Assembly: GCF_010894455.1 (NCBI RefSeq)
Contig: NZ_JAAIXY010000027.1
Location: forward strand, 121,002 to 185,001
Length of the DNA stretch: 64,000 bases
From: Myxococcus eversor
GTDB lineage: Bacteria; Myxococcota; Myxococcia; Myxococcales; Myxococcaceae
Direction: 5' to 3'
Below, in pieces: positions 1 through 12,300 of the stretch. Position numbers and translations under genes: made by a program. The notes under the pieces were generated by a model. That model was not told the origin of the DNA and ran no database searches. It worked only from the letters and a program-made list of their open reading frames with translations. Numbering within the stretch: position 1 is the first letter of the stretch; every line of letters begins with the position of its first letter.

Positions 1-81
1 GCAGGACACCTGGCACTGGAGGCTTGCCTCAATGCAGCGCGACACGTCCGCGCGAGCACCACCCAGCCTGGCTCCCGTCAT
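1..81 (-). CDS. 5' end of a Cys-containing protein, cut by the window edge
   Basis: A reading frame on the minus strand begins with ATG at 81 and runs off the left edge (27 codons visible). A strong ribosome-binding site, GGAGG at 90-94, lies about 8 bases upstream, which is the main support. The visible peptide contains CIEASLQCQVSC, a C-x6-C-x3-C spacing that resembles the start of DUF326/Csp-type four-helix copper-storage proteins; this is an inference from a short stretch only. It is transcribed divergently from the O-methyltransferase at 176, with about 95 bp between the two starts. Confidence 0.5.
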   Translation of the reverse strand, partial: MTGARLGGARADVSRCIEASLQCQVSC

Positions 82-175
82 CGCTCGCACCTCCGAACCG
101 CTAACCAGGGTATGCACGCCGAGCAGGGGAGCAACTGGAAGTGGGGCATGGGATGCCAGATGTTAAACGGTCACC

Positions 176-817
176 ATGCCCAAGCTCACGCTCGTCCCTG
201 ACGAAATCGAAGAATACGCTCGCACGCACACCGCGGCACCCGCGCGACTCTTCGAGGAACTCAAGGACATCACCCAGACACGCACGTCTTCTCCGGGTAT
301 GCAGGTCGGGCCCGTGGAAGGCGCCTTCCTGAGAATGCTCGTCTCGCTCACCAGTGCGAAACGCGTCCTGGAAATCGGGACCTTCACGGGATACTCGGCG
401 TTGATGATGGCGGACGGGCTCCCCGACGACGGAGAGCTCATCACCTGTGACATCAATCCGGAGACGGCCGAGATTGCCCGCGACTTCTTCGCGCGCAGTC
501 CGAATGGTCGGAAAATCCAGCTCCGACTCGGGCCTGCCCTGGAAACCGTGAAGACGTTGCGGGGCCCGTTCGACCTGGTCTTCATCGACGCGGACAAGGG
601 GAACTACAGCGCCTACTGGGACGCGGTGGTGCCGCTGGTGCGTCCCGGTGGGTTGCTCGTCGCGGACAACGTGCTGTGGTCCGGGCGCGTGCTGAGCCCG
701 GAGTCCGCGCAGGACCACGCGGTGGTGGCCTTCAACGCGAAGGTCGTCGCGGATGCGCGCGTGGAGCCGGTGCTGCTGACGGTGCGCGACGGGATGATGC
801 TCGCGCGCAAGCGCTGA
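176..817 (+). CDS. SAM-dependent O-methyltransferase (class I, Methyltransf_3 / SafC-like)
   Basis: The 213-aa product has the layout of cation-dependent small-molecule O-methyltransferases (catechol or caffeoyl-CoA type): a SAM-binding motif VLEIGTFTGYSAL at about residues 64-76, an acidic loop CDINPE (91-96), metal-binding FIDADKGNY (137-145) and ADNVLW (163-168). Members transfer a methyl group from SAM to a hydroxyl on an aromatic substrate using a divalent metal. Length is normal for the family (210-220 aa). The myxobacterial SafC protein of saframycin synthesis belongs here, but no biosynthetic cluster is visible around this gene, so the substrate is unknown. The ATG at 176 has only a weak ribosome-binding site. 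The next gene is convergent, with a 2-bp gap. Confidence 0.9.
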   Translation: MPKLTLVPDEIEEYARTHTAAPARLFEELKDITQTRTSSPGMQVGPVEGAFLRMLVSLTSAKRVLEIGTFTGYSALMMADGLPDDGELITCDINPETAEIARDFFARSPNGRKIQLRLGPALETVKTLRGPFDLVFIDADKGNYSAYWDAVVPLVRPGGLLVADNVLWSGRVLSPESAQDHAVVAFNAKVVADARVEPVLLTVRDGMMLARKR

Positions 818-819
818 CT

Positions 820-3549
<2,730 letters not shown>

Positions 3550-3674
3550 CGGGAAGCTCCGTCCGCCAGACCAAGGGCGACTCGTGACGGGGGGCATTCC
3601 ATCATTGCCGCCCGGGAGACGGTAGTGCTTCCACGAGGTGTCAGATGTGACGCGGTGGCGTGACAGCGCGGCGC

Positions 3675-4844
3675 TCAGCCACCGACGACGGGGAAGGCGG
3701 CCAGGAGTTCGATGAGGGCGGGGCCGTAGAGCTGCAACCGCTTGTCACCGAAGTAGGGCACCTGGGCCAGCTCCTCCAGATTCCCGGGAGGCTGCGCGAG
3801 CAGCGCGTCCATCAGCGGATTGGTGAGCACCACGCTGGGCGTCACCTTGCGCTCGGTGGCCTTCTCCACGCGGAAGGCCTTGAGGGCGTCCTCGCGCTTG
3901 CGGCGGTTGGTGTCCTTGGGGCCCTTGTTCTCCCGCTCCTGGGGCAGCTCGCCGTTGCGCGACTTCTCCAACTGCACGCGGACGATGGCGAGCACCTCGT
4001 CACCATGGGCGCGCACGAAGGCGCCTCGCACGCCCGCCGCGCGCGCCAGGTCCTTGGGCGTGGAGGGCAGCCGCGTGGCGATGTCCGCCAGCGCCATGTT
4101 GGAGAGCATGCGCCCCATGGGGATGTTCTCCTGCTCCGCCCACTCCAGTCGCTTGCGGTGCAGCGCGTGCGCGATGGCGTTCGCCAGCGTCAGCTGCGTG
4201 GGGGACAGCCCCGAGCGCGGCAGCTTGGGCTTGAAGTCCGCGCCCACGTCGGGCCGGGCCACGGCTTCGTCACAGAGCCTGTCGCAGTCCAGCACCACCT
4301 CTTCCAGGATGCCCGCCTCGCGGCACGACTCACGCACCTGCCGGCCCAGCTCGCACAGGTAGCGCACGTCGTTGGCGATGTAGGTGTGCATGCCCGGGGG
4401 CAGGGGGCGCAGCGAGAAGTCGGACTGCTGATGCTCCTTCGGCAGCTCCACGCCCAGCTTCTCCCGGGCCACGTCCGCCAGTCCGACCTTGGGCCAGCCC
4501 AGCAGCGTCGCGGCCCGGTGCGTGTCGAACAGGCCCCGCACCCGCACCCCGCCCTCGGCCAGGAACTGCAAGTCGCCCTGGGCCGCGTGGAAGTACTTGG
4601 TGCGCTCCGGGTCGGCCAGCAGCGGGGCGAGCAGCCGGGCCTCCACGCCGGGCTGGAGCGTGTCGAAGAGGAAGACGTCCTCGTCGGTGGCGACCTGGAG
4701 GAAGCACAACCGGGCGCGGAAGGCGTGCATGGAGTCGGCCTCCAGGTCCACGGCCAGCTCGCGGGCCGCCTCCAGCTTCTGGAGGGCGCTCTGGGCCCCG
4801 GCGGAATCCACCACGTCCACGTCACCCTGCGGGTAGGTAGGCAT
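3675..4844 (-). CDS. rnd: Ribonuclease D
   Basis: The 389-aa protein is a 3'-5' exoribonuclease of the DEDDy class, acting in tRNA 3' maturation and stable-RNA turnover. The exonuclease motifs are visible: VDLEAD (Asp33, Glu35), HAAQGDLQFL (Asp91) and YIANDVRYL (Tyr155, Asp159). Two HRDC-type helical domains follow, one beginning near residue 213 and one near residue 345. Length is close to E. coli RNase D (375 aa). The start lies about 65 bp from the divergent ttcA gene, so the two probably share a promoter region; both act on tRNA. Confidence 0.93.
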   Translation of the reverse strand: MPTYPQGDVDVVDSAGAQSALQKLEAARELAVDLEADSMHAFRARLCFLQVATDEDVFLFDTLQPGVEARLLAPLLADPERTKYFHAAQGDLQFLAEGGVRVRGLFDTHRAATLLGWPKVGLADVAREKLGVELPKEHQQSDFSLRPLPPGMHTYIANDVRYLCELGRQVRESCREAGILEEVVLDCDRLCDEAVARPDVGADFKPKLPRSGLSPTQLTLANAIAHALHRKRLEWAEQENIPMGRMLSNMALADIATRLPSTPKDLARAAGVRGAFVRAHGDEVLAIVRVQLEKSRNGELPQERENKGPKDTNRRKREDALKAFRVEKATERKVTPSVVLTNPLMDALLAQPPGNLEELAQVPYFGDKRLQLYGPALIELLAAFPVVGG

Positions 4845-4909
4845 CGAGCTGGGCAGGCTAGCGGACCGGACCGCCTGAATGACGTGTTTTTTCCCGGGCC
4901 GCCGCTAGG

Positions 4910-5773
4910 ATGGCCACGCCGATGAATGACGTCCAGCGCCTGGAAAAGAGTCTGCTTGGCCACATGGGCCGAGCCATCGCGGACCACCGCCTCATCGAGG
5001 ACGGGGACCGCATCATGGTGGGTGTGTCCGGAGGCAAGGACTCCTACACCATGCTCTACCTGCTCCGGGAGCTGCAGCGCCGCGCGCCGGTGAAGTTCGA
5101 CCTGCTCGCGGTGAACCTGGATCAGGGACATCCTGGATTTCCGGGACACGTCCTGGAGGAGTACTTCCAGCGAGAGGGCTACGACTACAAGCTCCTCAAG
5201 GAGGACACGTACAGCATCGTCCTGGAGAAGACGCCGCCCGGGAAGACGCAGTGCGCGGTGTGCTCGCGCATGCGGCGGGGCATCCTCTACACGGCGGCGG
5301 TGGAGCTGGGGTGCACCAAGATTGCCCTGGGCCACCACCGCGACGACCTCATCCACACGCTCCTGCTCAACATGTTCTTCGCCGGCTCCATCAAGGCGAT
5401 GCCGCCGTTGCTCAAGAGCGATGACGGGCGCAACGTGGTCATCCGGCCGCTGTGCTACGCGCCGGAGAAGGACATCGCGAAGTTCGCGGAGCTGAAGGCC
5501 TTCCCCATCATCCCCTGCGACTTGTGCGGCACGCAGGAGAACCTCCAGCGCAAGCGGATGCAGCGGCTGGTGGAGGACCTGGGCAAGGAGATTCCCAACG
5601 TCCGGCAGAGCCTTCTCAACGCGATGGCCAACGTGCGGCCGTCGCACCTGATGGACAGGGCGCTCAACCCCGACCCGCTGAACGCGAGCGAGGCGGGAGT
5701 GGCGGTGGCGCCCACTCAAGACACGCAGGACACGCAAGGGGGAGCCAGTCCATGGCTCGAGAGCAGGCAGTGA
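4910..5773 (+). CDS. ttcA: TtcA-family tRNA sulfurtransferase (tRNA 2-thiocytidine synthesis)
   Basis: The 287-aa protein carries the PP-loop ATP pyrophosphatase motif SGGKDS (40-45) and two CxxC pairs, CAVC (115-118) and CDLC (203-206), that ligate the iron-sulfur cluster in TtcA. TtcA thiolates cytidine 32 of certain tRNAs using ATP. The N-terminal and central parts align well with the family by eye; the last 40 residues are a low-complexity Ala/Asp-rich tail. Start choice is uncertain: ATG at 4910, or the in-frame ATG at 4922, which sits about 12 bases after AGGA. The next gene starts inside its 3' end (22-bp overlap). Confidence 0.9.
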   Translation: MATPMNDVQRLEKSLLGHMGRAIADHRLIEDGDRIMVGVSGGKDSYTMLYLLRELQRRAPVKFDLLAVNLDQGHPGFPGHVLEEYFQREGYDYKLLKEDTYSIVLEKTPPGKTQCAVCSRMRRGILYTAAVELGCTKIALGHHRDDLIHTLLLNMFFAGSIKAMPPLLKSDDGRNVVIRPLCYAPEKDIAKFAELKAFPIIPCDLCGTQENLQRKRMQRLVEDLGKEIPNVRQSLLNAMANVRPSHLMDRALNPDPLNASEAGVAVAPTQDTQDTQGGASPWLESRQ

Positions 5774-6576
5774 GCGCGCGCAAGGAGCGTAACGCCGCGC
5801 TGGTGGAGGCGATGTTGCTGGCGGCGATGGCCGACGGCCGTGTGTCTCAGCGGGAGATGCAGACGTTGCTCAGCCGCGTGTTGGAGCGGCCGGAGTTCGA
5901 GGGCACGCGTCCGGAGGAGCTCAACGCGCTGGTGGAGTCCAGCGCGGCGCGGCTGTCCGAGGCGCGAGACTTGGAGGACGTGCTCTCGTCGCTCCGGCGT
6001 CGGCTGCCGGACCACAAGAACCGGATGCTGGCCTTCGGGCTGGCGGCGGCGGTGGCGCTGGCGGACCAGCGGGCCACGCGCACGGAGCTGGGGCTGCTCA
6101 AGACGTTCCAGGCCGCGCTGGGCATCTCCGAGGACGAGGTCGCCCAGATCATCGACGTCATCGAGAACGGCGGCAGCCTGGCGGAGGCCCTGGGCGAGCC
6201 GCTGGAGCGGCTGTACGCGGAGGTCATGGTGCTGGTGAGCGCGGCGGACGGGCGGCTGAAGGAGGCCGAGGCCCGGGCGCTGGTGGAGAGCTTCGCGGCG
6301 GACCCCCTCTTCGAGAACGTCAGCCCGGAGCGCGCGCAGAGCTTCGTGAGCGAGTCGGTGGCGGCGCTGTCCGCGGAAGGGCTGCCCCAGCGACTCCATG
6401 TCCTGGCGCACGGCCTGACGACGCACGCCCAGCGGGTGAAGGCGTTCCGGCTGGCCACGAAAATCGCCCACGCGGGCGGCGAGCCCAGCGTTCCGGAGCA
6501 GCGCATCCTGGACATGCTCCAGGCGACGTTCGGTCTCGCCGACGACGAAGTGGCGCGACTGGGCAGGGAGGGGTAA
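5752..6576 (+). CDS. TerB-like helical protein with two TerB-type modules
   Basis: The 274-aa protein is mostly alpha-helical, with an acidic signature seen twice: AAMADGRVSQREMQTL near residue 20 and SAADGRLKEAEARAL near 165. This is the Asp-Gly-x-x-x-x-x-Glu pattern of TerB/DjlA-N domains, which bind metal or act as membrane-associated scaffolds in tellurite-resistance-type systems. The start at 5752 was chosen over a longer frame because AAGGGGGAG lies 8 bases upstream. It overlaps the end of ttcA and is followed 13 bp later by a PhnD-like gene, so the three look co-transcribed. No other ter genes are present, so a role in tellurite resistance is not implied. Confidence 0.75.
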   Translation: MAREQAVSARKERNAALVEAMLLAAMADGRVSQREMQTLLSRVLERPEFEGTRPEELNALVESSAARLSEARDLEDVLSSLRRRLPDHKNRMLAFGLAAAVALADQRATRTELGLLKTFQAALGISEDEVAQIIDVIENGGSLAEALGEPLERLYAEVMVLVSAADGRLKEAEARALVESFAADPLFENVSPERAQSFVSESVAALSAEGLPQRLHVLAHGLTTHAQRVKAFRLATKIAHAGGEPSVPEQRILDMLQATFGLADDEVARLGREG

Positions 6577-6589
6577 TCAGGGGGGCAGC

Positions 6590-7414
6590 ATGACCCTTCA
6601 AGTCCCTTCCACCTCCAGGCACTCCTTCCGCTTCGGGCTGCCGCCGTCCCTGGGCAGCGAGATGGCGCGGGAGCGCGCGGACCGGCTGGCGGCCTTCCTC
6701 CAGAGGGCGCTGGGCAAGCTGGTGGAGGTGAGCGTCGCGTCCAGCTACGAGACGCTCGCCAAGGATTTGCTCTCCGGGCGCGCGGACGCGGCCTGGGCGC
6801 CTCCCTTCGTCTGCGCGCGGATGGAGGCCATGGGCGTGCGGGTGGTGGTGCGTGGGGTGCGCAGGGGCATGTCGTCCTATCGCTCGGCGCTGGTGTGCCG
6901 GGCGGGGGCGGGGCTGTCGGTGGAGCGCCTCAAGGGCACCACGGCGGCGTGGGTGGACCGGGATTCGGTGGCGGGCTACCTGTTGCCCACCGCGTACCTG
7001 AAGGCGCAGGGGCTGGAGCCGGCGCGGGCCTTCTTCGCGCAGCACTTCACGGGCTCCTATCAGGGCGCGCTGGAGTCGGTGCTGGACGGCAAGGCGGACG
7101 TGACGAGCGTCTTCTGTCCGCCGTCCTCCACGGGGCTGACGTACAGCACCGGCGTGGAGGACGTGCTGGGCACGGGCGCGGGGCGCCGCTTCGAGCTGAT
7201 TGCGTACACGGACGAGGCGCCCAATGACGGGGTGCCGGTGGCCATGGGGCTTCAGCCGCAGTTGGTGACGACGCTGGAGTCGACGCTGCTGGGCTTGCAG
7301 TCCTCGCCGGAGGGCGTGTCGCTGTTGAAGGACATCTTCAACGCGGAGCGCTTCGAGCCCTCGCCTCGCATGGGCTACCGCGCGCTGTACCGCGTGGCGC
7401 TCGCGAGCCTGTAG
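6590..7414 (+). CDS. PhnD/SsuA-like substrate-binding-fold protein without signal peptide
   Basis: The 274-aa product has the type 2 periplasmic-binding fold of phosphonate-binding PhnD: RFGLPPSLG at the start, SYETLAKDLLSGRADAAWAPP near residues 48-68, and SYQGALESVLDGKADV near 150. These proteins normally bind phosphonate or a related anion for an ABC transporter. Here there is no signal peptide or lipobox, and no permease or ATPase gene nearby, so it is probably a cytoplasmic binding or sensing protein rather than a transporter part. An excellent ribosome-binding site (AGGGGGG) precedes the ATG. It is third in a likely operon with ttcA and the TerB-like gene. Confidence 0.8.
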   Translation: MTLQVPSTSRHSFRFGLPPSLGSEMARERADRLAAFLQRALGKLVEVSVASSYETLAKDLLSGRADAAWAPPFVCARMEAMGVRVVVRGVRRGMSSYRSALVCRAGAGLSVERLKGTTAAWVDRDSVAGYLLPTAYLKAQGLEPARAFFAQHFTGSYQGALESVLDGKADVTSVFCPPSSTGLTYSTGVEDVLGTGAGRRFELIAYTDEAPNDGVPVAMGLQPQLVTTLESTLLGLQSSPEGVSLLKDIFNAERFEPSPRMGYRALYRVALASL

Positions 7415-7429
7415 CGCGCCGCGGCGCGC
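7414..7429 (+). terminator. GC palindrome at the end of the ttcA operon
   Basis: A perfect 16-base palindrome, GCGCGCCGCGGCGCGC, starts in the stop codon of the PhnD-like gene and is followed by GATTT. It could form a short hairpin and act as a weak terminator. The stem is short and the T-run poor, so this is tentative. Confidence 0.4.
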
Positions 7430-7474
7430 GATTTCGCGTGGGTGGCTCCAGCGAGCCGGTGCAGGATGCCGCGC

Positions 7475-7837
7475 ATGAGCGACCTCAAGAACTACCAGGG
7501 CGGCTGTCACTGCGGGCAGGTGCGGTACGAGGTGAAGCTGGACCTCTCCCAGCCCGCGATAACGTGCAACTGTTCCATCTGTCAGAAGACGGGCTCCATG
7601 TTGAGCTTCGTCCCGGTGTCGGAGTTCACGCTGCGCTCCGGCGACGCGGCCCTCACGGACTACCAATTCAACAAGAACGTCATCCACCACCTCTTCTGCT
7701 CGAAGTGTGGCGTGCGCTCCTTCGCGCGCGGCGTGGGCCCGGATGGCGCGGAGATGGCCGCCATCAACGTGCGCTGCCTGGATGGCCTGGACCTGGGCAC
7801 CGTGAAGACGATGCAGTTCGACGGCCGGAGCCGCTGA
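7475..7837 (+). CDS. GFA/CENP-V family zinc-binding protein
   Basis: The 120-aa protein has the cysteine pattern of the GFA (glutathione-dependent formaldehyde-activating) fold: GGCHCG (Cys11, Cys13), CNCSIC (31, 33, 36) and CSKCG (75, 78), binding one or two zinc ions. Family members are often annotated as S-(hydroxymethyl)glutathione synthase, but most have unproven activity, so no reaction is claimed. ATG at 7475 is preferred because AGGA lies about 9 bases upstream; in-frame ATG at 7466 and GTG at 7442 are alternatives. It is convergent with the kinase gene, leaving 4 bp. Confidence 0.88.
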   Translation: MSDLKNYQGGCHCGQVRYEVKLDLSQPAITCNCSICQKTGSMLSFVPVSEFTLRSGDAALTDYQFNKNVIHHLFCSKCGVRSFARGVGPDGAEMAAINVRCLDGLDLGTVKTMQFDGRSR

Positions 7838-7841
7838 GCCG

Positions 7842-9269
7842 TCAGTCGCCTTCGGGCTCACCGTGAGAGCCACCGCCGCGCGGCGGCACGCGCTTGGGCG
7901 CGGAGCCGCTGTCGGCGGGCCTCGCGGCACCTGTCCGGCCAGGAGGAGGCGAGGGCGCCTTGCCGGAGCCCGTGCCGCCCTTGGCCGGAGCCGTCGGAGC
8001 GGGCGACCCGCTGTTGGTGCCCTGGCCTCGCGGAACGGGCGCGGCCGTCGTCGAGGAACCCGCTCCCGCGCGCTTGGGCCCCATGGGCGTGGTCGACGAC
8101 GCGGACACGCCGCCTCCCGGAGTCTTGGAGGGCAGGGCGGGCGCCGAGGGTGAGGAGGCGCCTGGCTTGCGTGGAGGCGCGGACGCGGTGCGCGGCGCGG
8201 CCTTCGGCGCGGAGTTGCCCGTGTCACCCGCCGCCGCTGCCGCCGCGGCCTGCTGTCGGGCGGCGATGCGCGGGTCGTAGTGGATGACGGTGGGCTCGGC
8301 GGCGAGCCGCTCCTCCTCCAGCTCCTCCGAATACGTGTCCTGCATGAAGGCCGCGAGGTGCGCTGGCGTCGCGTGCAGCTTGTGCTGCACGAGGAACTCA
8401 TCCAGCGCGAGCTGCACCTCGCCCGCCGATGCGAAGCGCTCGTCGCGCTTGCGCGCCAGCGCCTTGAGCACAATCGCGTCCAGCTCCTTCGGGATGTCCG
8501 CCGAAATCTCCGACGGCGGGACAATCTTCGTCCCCACCACCGCCTTGAGCGTGGCGATCTCCGTGTCCCGCTTGAACAGGCGCTGGTGCGTCAGGAGCTC
8601 GTAGAACACCGTGCCCAGTCCGAAGATGTCGGAGCGATGGTCCAACGGCTCGCCCCGCGCCTGCTCCGGGGACATGTACGCGTGCTTGCCCTTGATGGTG
8701 CCGACCACCGTCTGGGAGAACTTCCCGGACGCCTTCGCCACCCCGAAGTCGATGAGCTTGACGCCGCCGTTGTAGCCGACGAGCACGTTCTGCGGTGACA
8801 CGTCCCGGTGGATCAACGCCAGCTTGCGGCCCGACGGACTGCGCGCGTTGTGCGCCGCATCCAACCCCGCCGCCGCGTCCGCGATGATGCGGCACTTGAG
8901 CGCCAGCGGAATCGACAGCTTGCGCTGCTGGGCCCTGAGTCCCAGGGGCCCCACCGCCTCGCCATGCACGTACTCCATGGCGATGAAGTACTGCCCGTCC
9001 ACGTCACCCAAGTCATAAATCTGGGCGATGTTCGGGTGGTTGAGGTGCGCGGCGATGCGCCCCTCGTCGAGGAACATCTCGATGAACTCGTCATCCTCGG
9101 ACAGGTGGGGCAACAGCCGCTTCACCACCAGCAGCTTCTGGAAGCCCACCGGCCCCTTCTGCCGAGCGAGATAGACGGCGCCCATCCCGCCGATGGCGAT
9201 TTTCCGCAACAGCTCGTAGCGGCCGAATGTCTCCACGTCGGGGCCACGATAGCCGCGTGGGGCCCACAT
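7842..9269 (-). CDS. Hanks-type serine/threonine protein kinase
   Basis: The 475-aa protein has a complete kinase domain at about residues 17-290: glycine loop IAIGGMGAVY (24-33), catalytic Lys50 in VVKR, HRDVSPQN (154-161), DFGVAKA (174-180), SPEQARG (200-206) and DHRSDIFGLG (210-219). HRDVSPQN is the form common in myxobacterial kinases. The C-terminal 135 residues are Ala/Pro/Ser-rich, including an alanine run near 330, with no transmembrane segment, so this is a soluble kinase without an external sensor. GTG at 9236 is a possible shorter start. A strong hairpin separates it from the lipoprotein gene upstream. Substrates are unknown. Confidence 0.93.
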   Translation of the reverse strand: MWAPRGYRGPDVETFGRYELLRKIAIGGMGAVYLARQKGPVGFQKLLVVKRLLPHLSEDDEFIEMFLDEGRIAAHLNHPNIAQIYDLGDVDGQYFIAMEYVHGEAVGPLGLRAQQRKLSIPLALKCRIIADAAAGLDAAHNARSPSGRKLALIHRDVSPQNVLVGYNGGVKLIDFGVAKASGKFSQTVVGTIKGKHAYMSPEQARGEPLDHRSDIFGLGTVFYELLTHQRLFKRDTEIATLKAVVGTKIVPPSEISADIPKELDAIVLKALARKRDERFASAGEVQLALDEFLVQHKLHATPAHLAAFMQDTYSEELEEERLAAEPTVIHYDPRIAARQQAAAAAAAGDTGNSAPKAAPRTASAPPRKPGASSPSAPALPSKTPGGGVSASSTTPMGPKRAGAGSSTTAAPVPRGQGTNSGSPAPTAPAKGGTGSGKAPSPPPGRTGAARPADSGSAPKRVPPRGGGSHGEPEGD

Positions 9270-9307
9270 GCGGAAGCCCGCGCCGCGTCATTTCCCCGGA
9301 GACGACC

Positions 9308-9337
9308 GCGCCCCGCATCCAGGTGGATGCGGGGCGC
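9308..9337 (-). terminator. Strong hairpin terminator
   Basis: A perfect 13-bp inverted repeat (GCGCCCCGCATCC and its complement) with a 4-base AGGT loop lies 16 bp past the stop codon of the large lipoprotein gene and upstream of the kinase gene. It probably ends the lipoprotein transcript and insulates the kinase gene. No T-run follows on the minus strand, as is common in GC-rich genomes. Confidence 0.72.
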
Positions 9338-9353
9338 TTGTACCTCGGCGACC

Positions 9354-12300
9354 TCAGGGAGCGGTGGGAGGGACCTTGCAGACGCTGCGGTAGCGCACCT
9401 CCACCGTCTGTCCGGGCGTCGGCACCGCCGCGCCCCCGAAGACGATGGTGTTCGCGGCCCCGTCATACGTCCACTGGGTGTCCGGCACCGGCTGGCCCTG
9501 CACGCGCACCGTCATCTCCGCGGCGCCCGCGGGCTGGGCCGTCAGCGGGAAGTCCGCCTGCAGGTCTCCCGCGCGCTGGATGACCGAGTCCAGGAGGGGC
9601 CGGTAGTCGCCCTCGCAGATGGACTCCGCCCGGCCGCCCGTCCCGCGGGCGACTTCCGCGAACCGGTCCGCGTCTCCACCAGCCGTGGTGCAGCGGGTGT
9701 CGGTGGGCACCAGCGCGTAGAGCTGGCTGCGGTGTGACATGCCCGTGCCCTTCAGCGTCTGGAGGAACTGGATGTAGCTGTCCGGCACGAAGCCCGAGTT
9801 GTCGTCCTCGTCCGCCAGCACCACCACGGCCATCCGCGCCGCCGGCCGGGTGAAGCCCCAGTTGCCGTCGTTGGGCTGCGCGGTGCGCGGGTCGTCCGTC
9901 TGCTCGGACAGCGGCGCGGAGAGCGCCTGGCGCATCGTCTCCAGGCCCTGCACCAGGTTGTGGCACAGGCCCACGTCGATGTTGGCCTGGAGCCCCGCCG
10001 CCGCGTTGGGGCTGTTGCTGGAGAGCACCCGCGCGCGGTTGCCGTCCACCGGGAACAGGCGCCCGGCCTCGCCACCGTTGGCGCCGCCACCACACTGCGG
10101 CCCGCGCTGCACCAGGCCCGTGCTGGTGACACCCACGCGCACGTCCACGTTCTGCTGCCGCGCGTAGTCCAGCCAGCCGGGAATCGCCGACTTCAGGCGC
10201 TCCTGGTACGGGTCCATCGTCGTCGTGTTGGAGACCACGAAGAGCACGTCGAGCTGGCTGTCGGTGCCCTGCGTGTAGCGGTCCACCTGGATGCCCTCGT
10301 GGTTCGTCTCGCCAATCAGCGGCACCAGGAACGGCGCGGCCTCGTTCGCGGCGCGCAGGTACATGGGCGTGTAGTGCTGACCCAGCACGTTGCGCGCGTA
10401 GTCCACCTCCAGCTCGAAGCCCTCGCCGGCCAGGAGCGTGCGCGGCTGGGTGATGGGCGTCAGCAGCGAGAACTGCGTGCTCGTGCCATTGCCGATGTCG
10501 GCGCCCGTCACGGTGATGGGCTCACTGCACCGGTTGGAGATGTACGTCTTGCGCGGCGCCGCGGCGCAGTCGTAGCGGATGGCGCCGAAGTCCACGTACG
10601 AGGGCGTGGCGACCAGGCAGCTCGCCTTGGACACACCCTTGAGGGGCAGCGTCACCGTGGGCGCCGCCGGGTTGTTCACTGTCAGCTTCAGCTCGCCCGT
10701 GTACTCACCCTCGGCCGAGGGCCGGAAGGCCACCATGGCGCTGAAGGCCGTATCGTAGAGCACCACGCCACCGGTGAGCTTGCCGCCCGGCATGAAGAAG
10801 GCGCCGTTCGCGTCGTTGGACAGGTGCACGTCCTTCACCGCGCACTCCGCGCGTCCCGGGTTGCGGAAGTAGAAGCCCAGCACCGCGCCCCGGCCCGGCA
10901 CCACGTTGCCGAAGTCCATCACCGGCTGGGGCAACAGCTCGTACACGCAAGGCCCGCTGGTGCGCGCCCGGCCCGTCAGGATGACCTCGCGCTCCGCGTT
11001 GAAGAGGTCGTCCGAGCGCACGCGCAGCCGCGCCTGGAAGGTGCCCTCCGACGTCGGCTCGAAGTAGACCTTCAGCTCCAGGGCGTCGTTGCCCGGCGCG
11101 ATTTCCAGGCCGCCGGAGTCCAGCGCGGGCCACGCGCCCGCCGTCCACGGATAGCGCTGCGTGCCGCGCGTGGGCACGTCCACGTTGAACTGGTTGCTGG
11201 CGCCGTCCGAGACCACGCCCACGAAGCGCAGCGAGCCGTTGGTGCCCGCGTTGGTGATGCGGATGACCTTCTCCACCTTGCCGCCCACCGGCAGCTCGCC
11301 GAAGTCCAGCGCCACCGGCGTCACCGCCAGGGTGGGCCGGCCGCCCCGAGCGTCCAGGATGACCTCTGACTGCCGAGGCTTGTCGGACGCGTAGTTCACC
11401 TTGAGGTCGCCCACGTTGGGGCCGGAGAAGCGCGCGGCGAACTCCATCTTCAGCTCCACCACCTCGCCCGGCGCCACCGTGGAGCCCTCCGGCTTGGAGA
11501 GCGGCACGAAGGCGTGGTCGCTGGTGATGAGCTGCGAGATGGTGACGGGCCGCCAGGTGATGTTGCGCGCTCGCGTGAAGGACTGCGTGCGCTCATGCAC
11601 TGGAATCAAATCGAAGGGCACCGGCGCCGGGTCGAACACGAAGGCGGTGGCCACCGAGTTGCCCTTGAGGTCCACCACCGTCGCGGTGCACGTCTCGCAC
11701 GAGCGCACCTCCAGCCGAGCGTCCATGGCCCCCAGCGCGCGCGGCAGGTACTGCGTGCTCACCTTGCGCGAGGACAGCGGCGGAATGGTGATGGTGTCCG
11801 GCGTGAAGGGGTCCGGCCAGTCGCCGTGCACCGCCAGCGTCAACGGCAGGTCCACCGGATTGGTGACGGTGACCTCCAGGTTGCGCTCGCTGTCCACCTC
11901 CAGCGTCTCGTAGTCGAGCACCGGCGGGTCGATGATGATTTGCGTGGGCGTGCCCAGGCCGGTGACTCGCACCTGCGCCTGCGCGCCCTGGTTCGCGTCG
12001 GTGGAGACGTAGACCGTCTCCTCCGTCACGCCTTCACCCAGCGGGTGGAAGCGCACGCGCACCAGATGCGACTCGCCCGGCATCACCCGGCCGCCGCCAT
12101 CCGCCAGCTCCACCTCGTACGAGGGGTTGCCGATGATGGGCAACGCCTCGATGGCGAAGAAGGGCACATAGCCGACATTGCGGATGCGCACCTCTCGCTC
12201 CCGCCACTCGCCCACCGGCACCTCGCCGAAGTCGAGCACGTCCATGTCCACCACTGCTGTCGCCTGCACCGCGCGGGTTTCATTCCCCTCGTGGCAGCCA

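Noticed and set aside
10..26. Sigma-54-like TGGCAC...TTGC sequence
   Set aside because: The spacing between GG and GC is 12 instead of 10 bases and it lies within the coding part of the left-edge gene.
5752..6576. Tellurite-resistance operon
   Set aside because: Only one TerB-like gene is present; terC, terD, terE and terZ relatives are absent.
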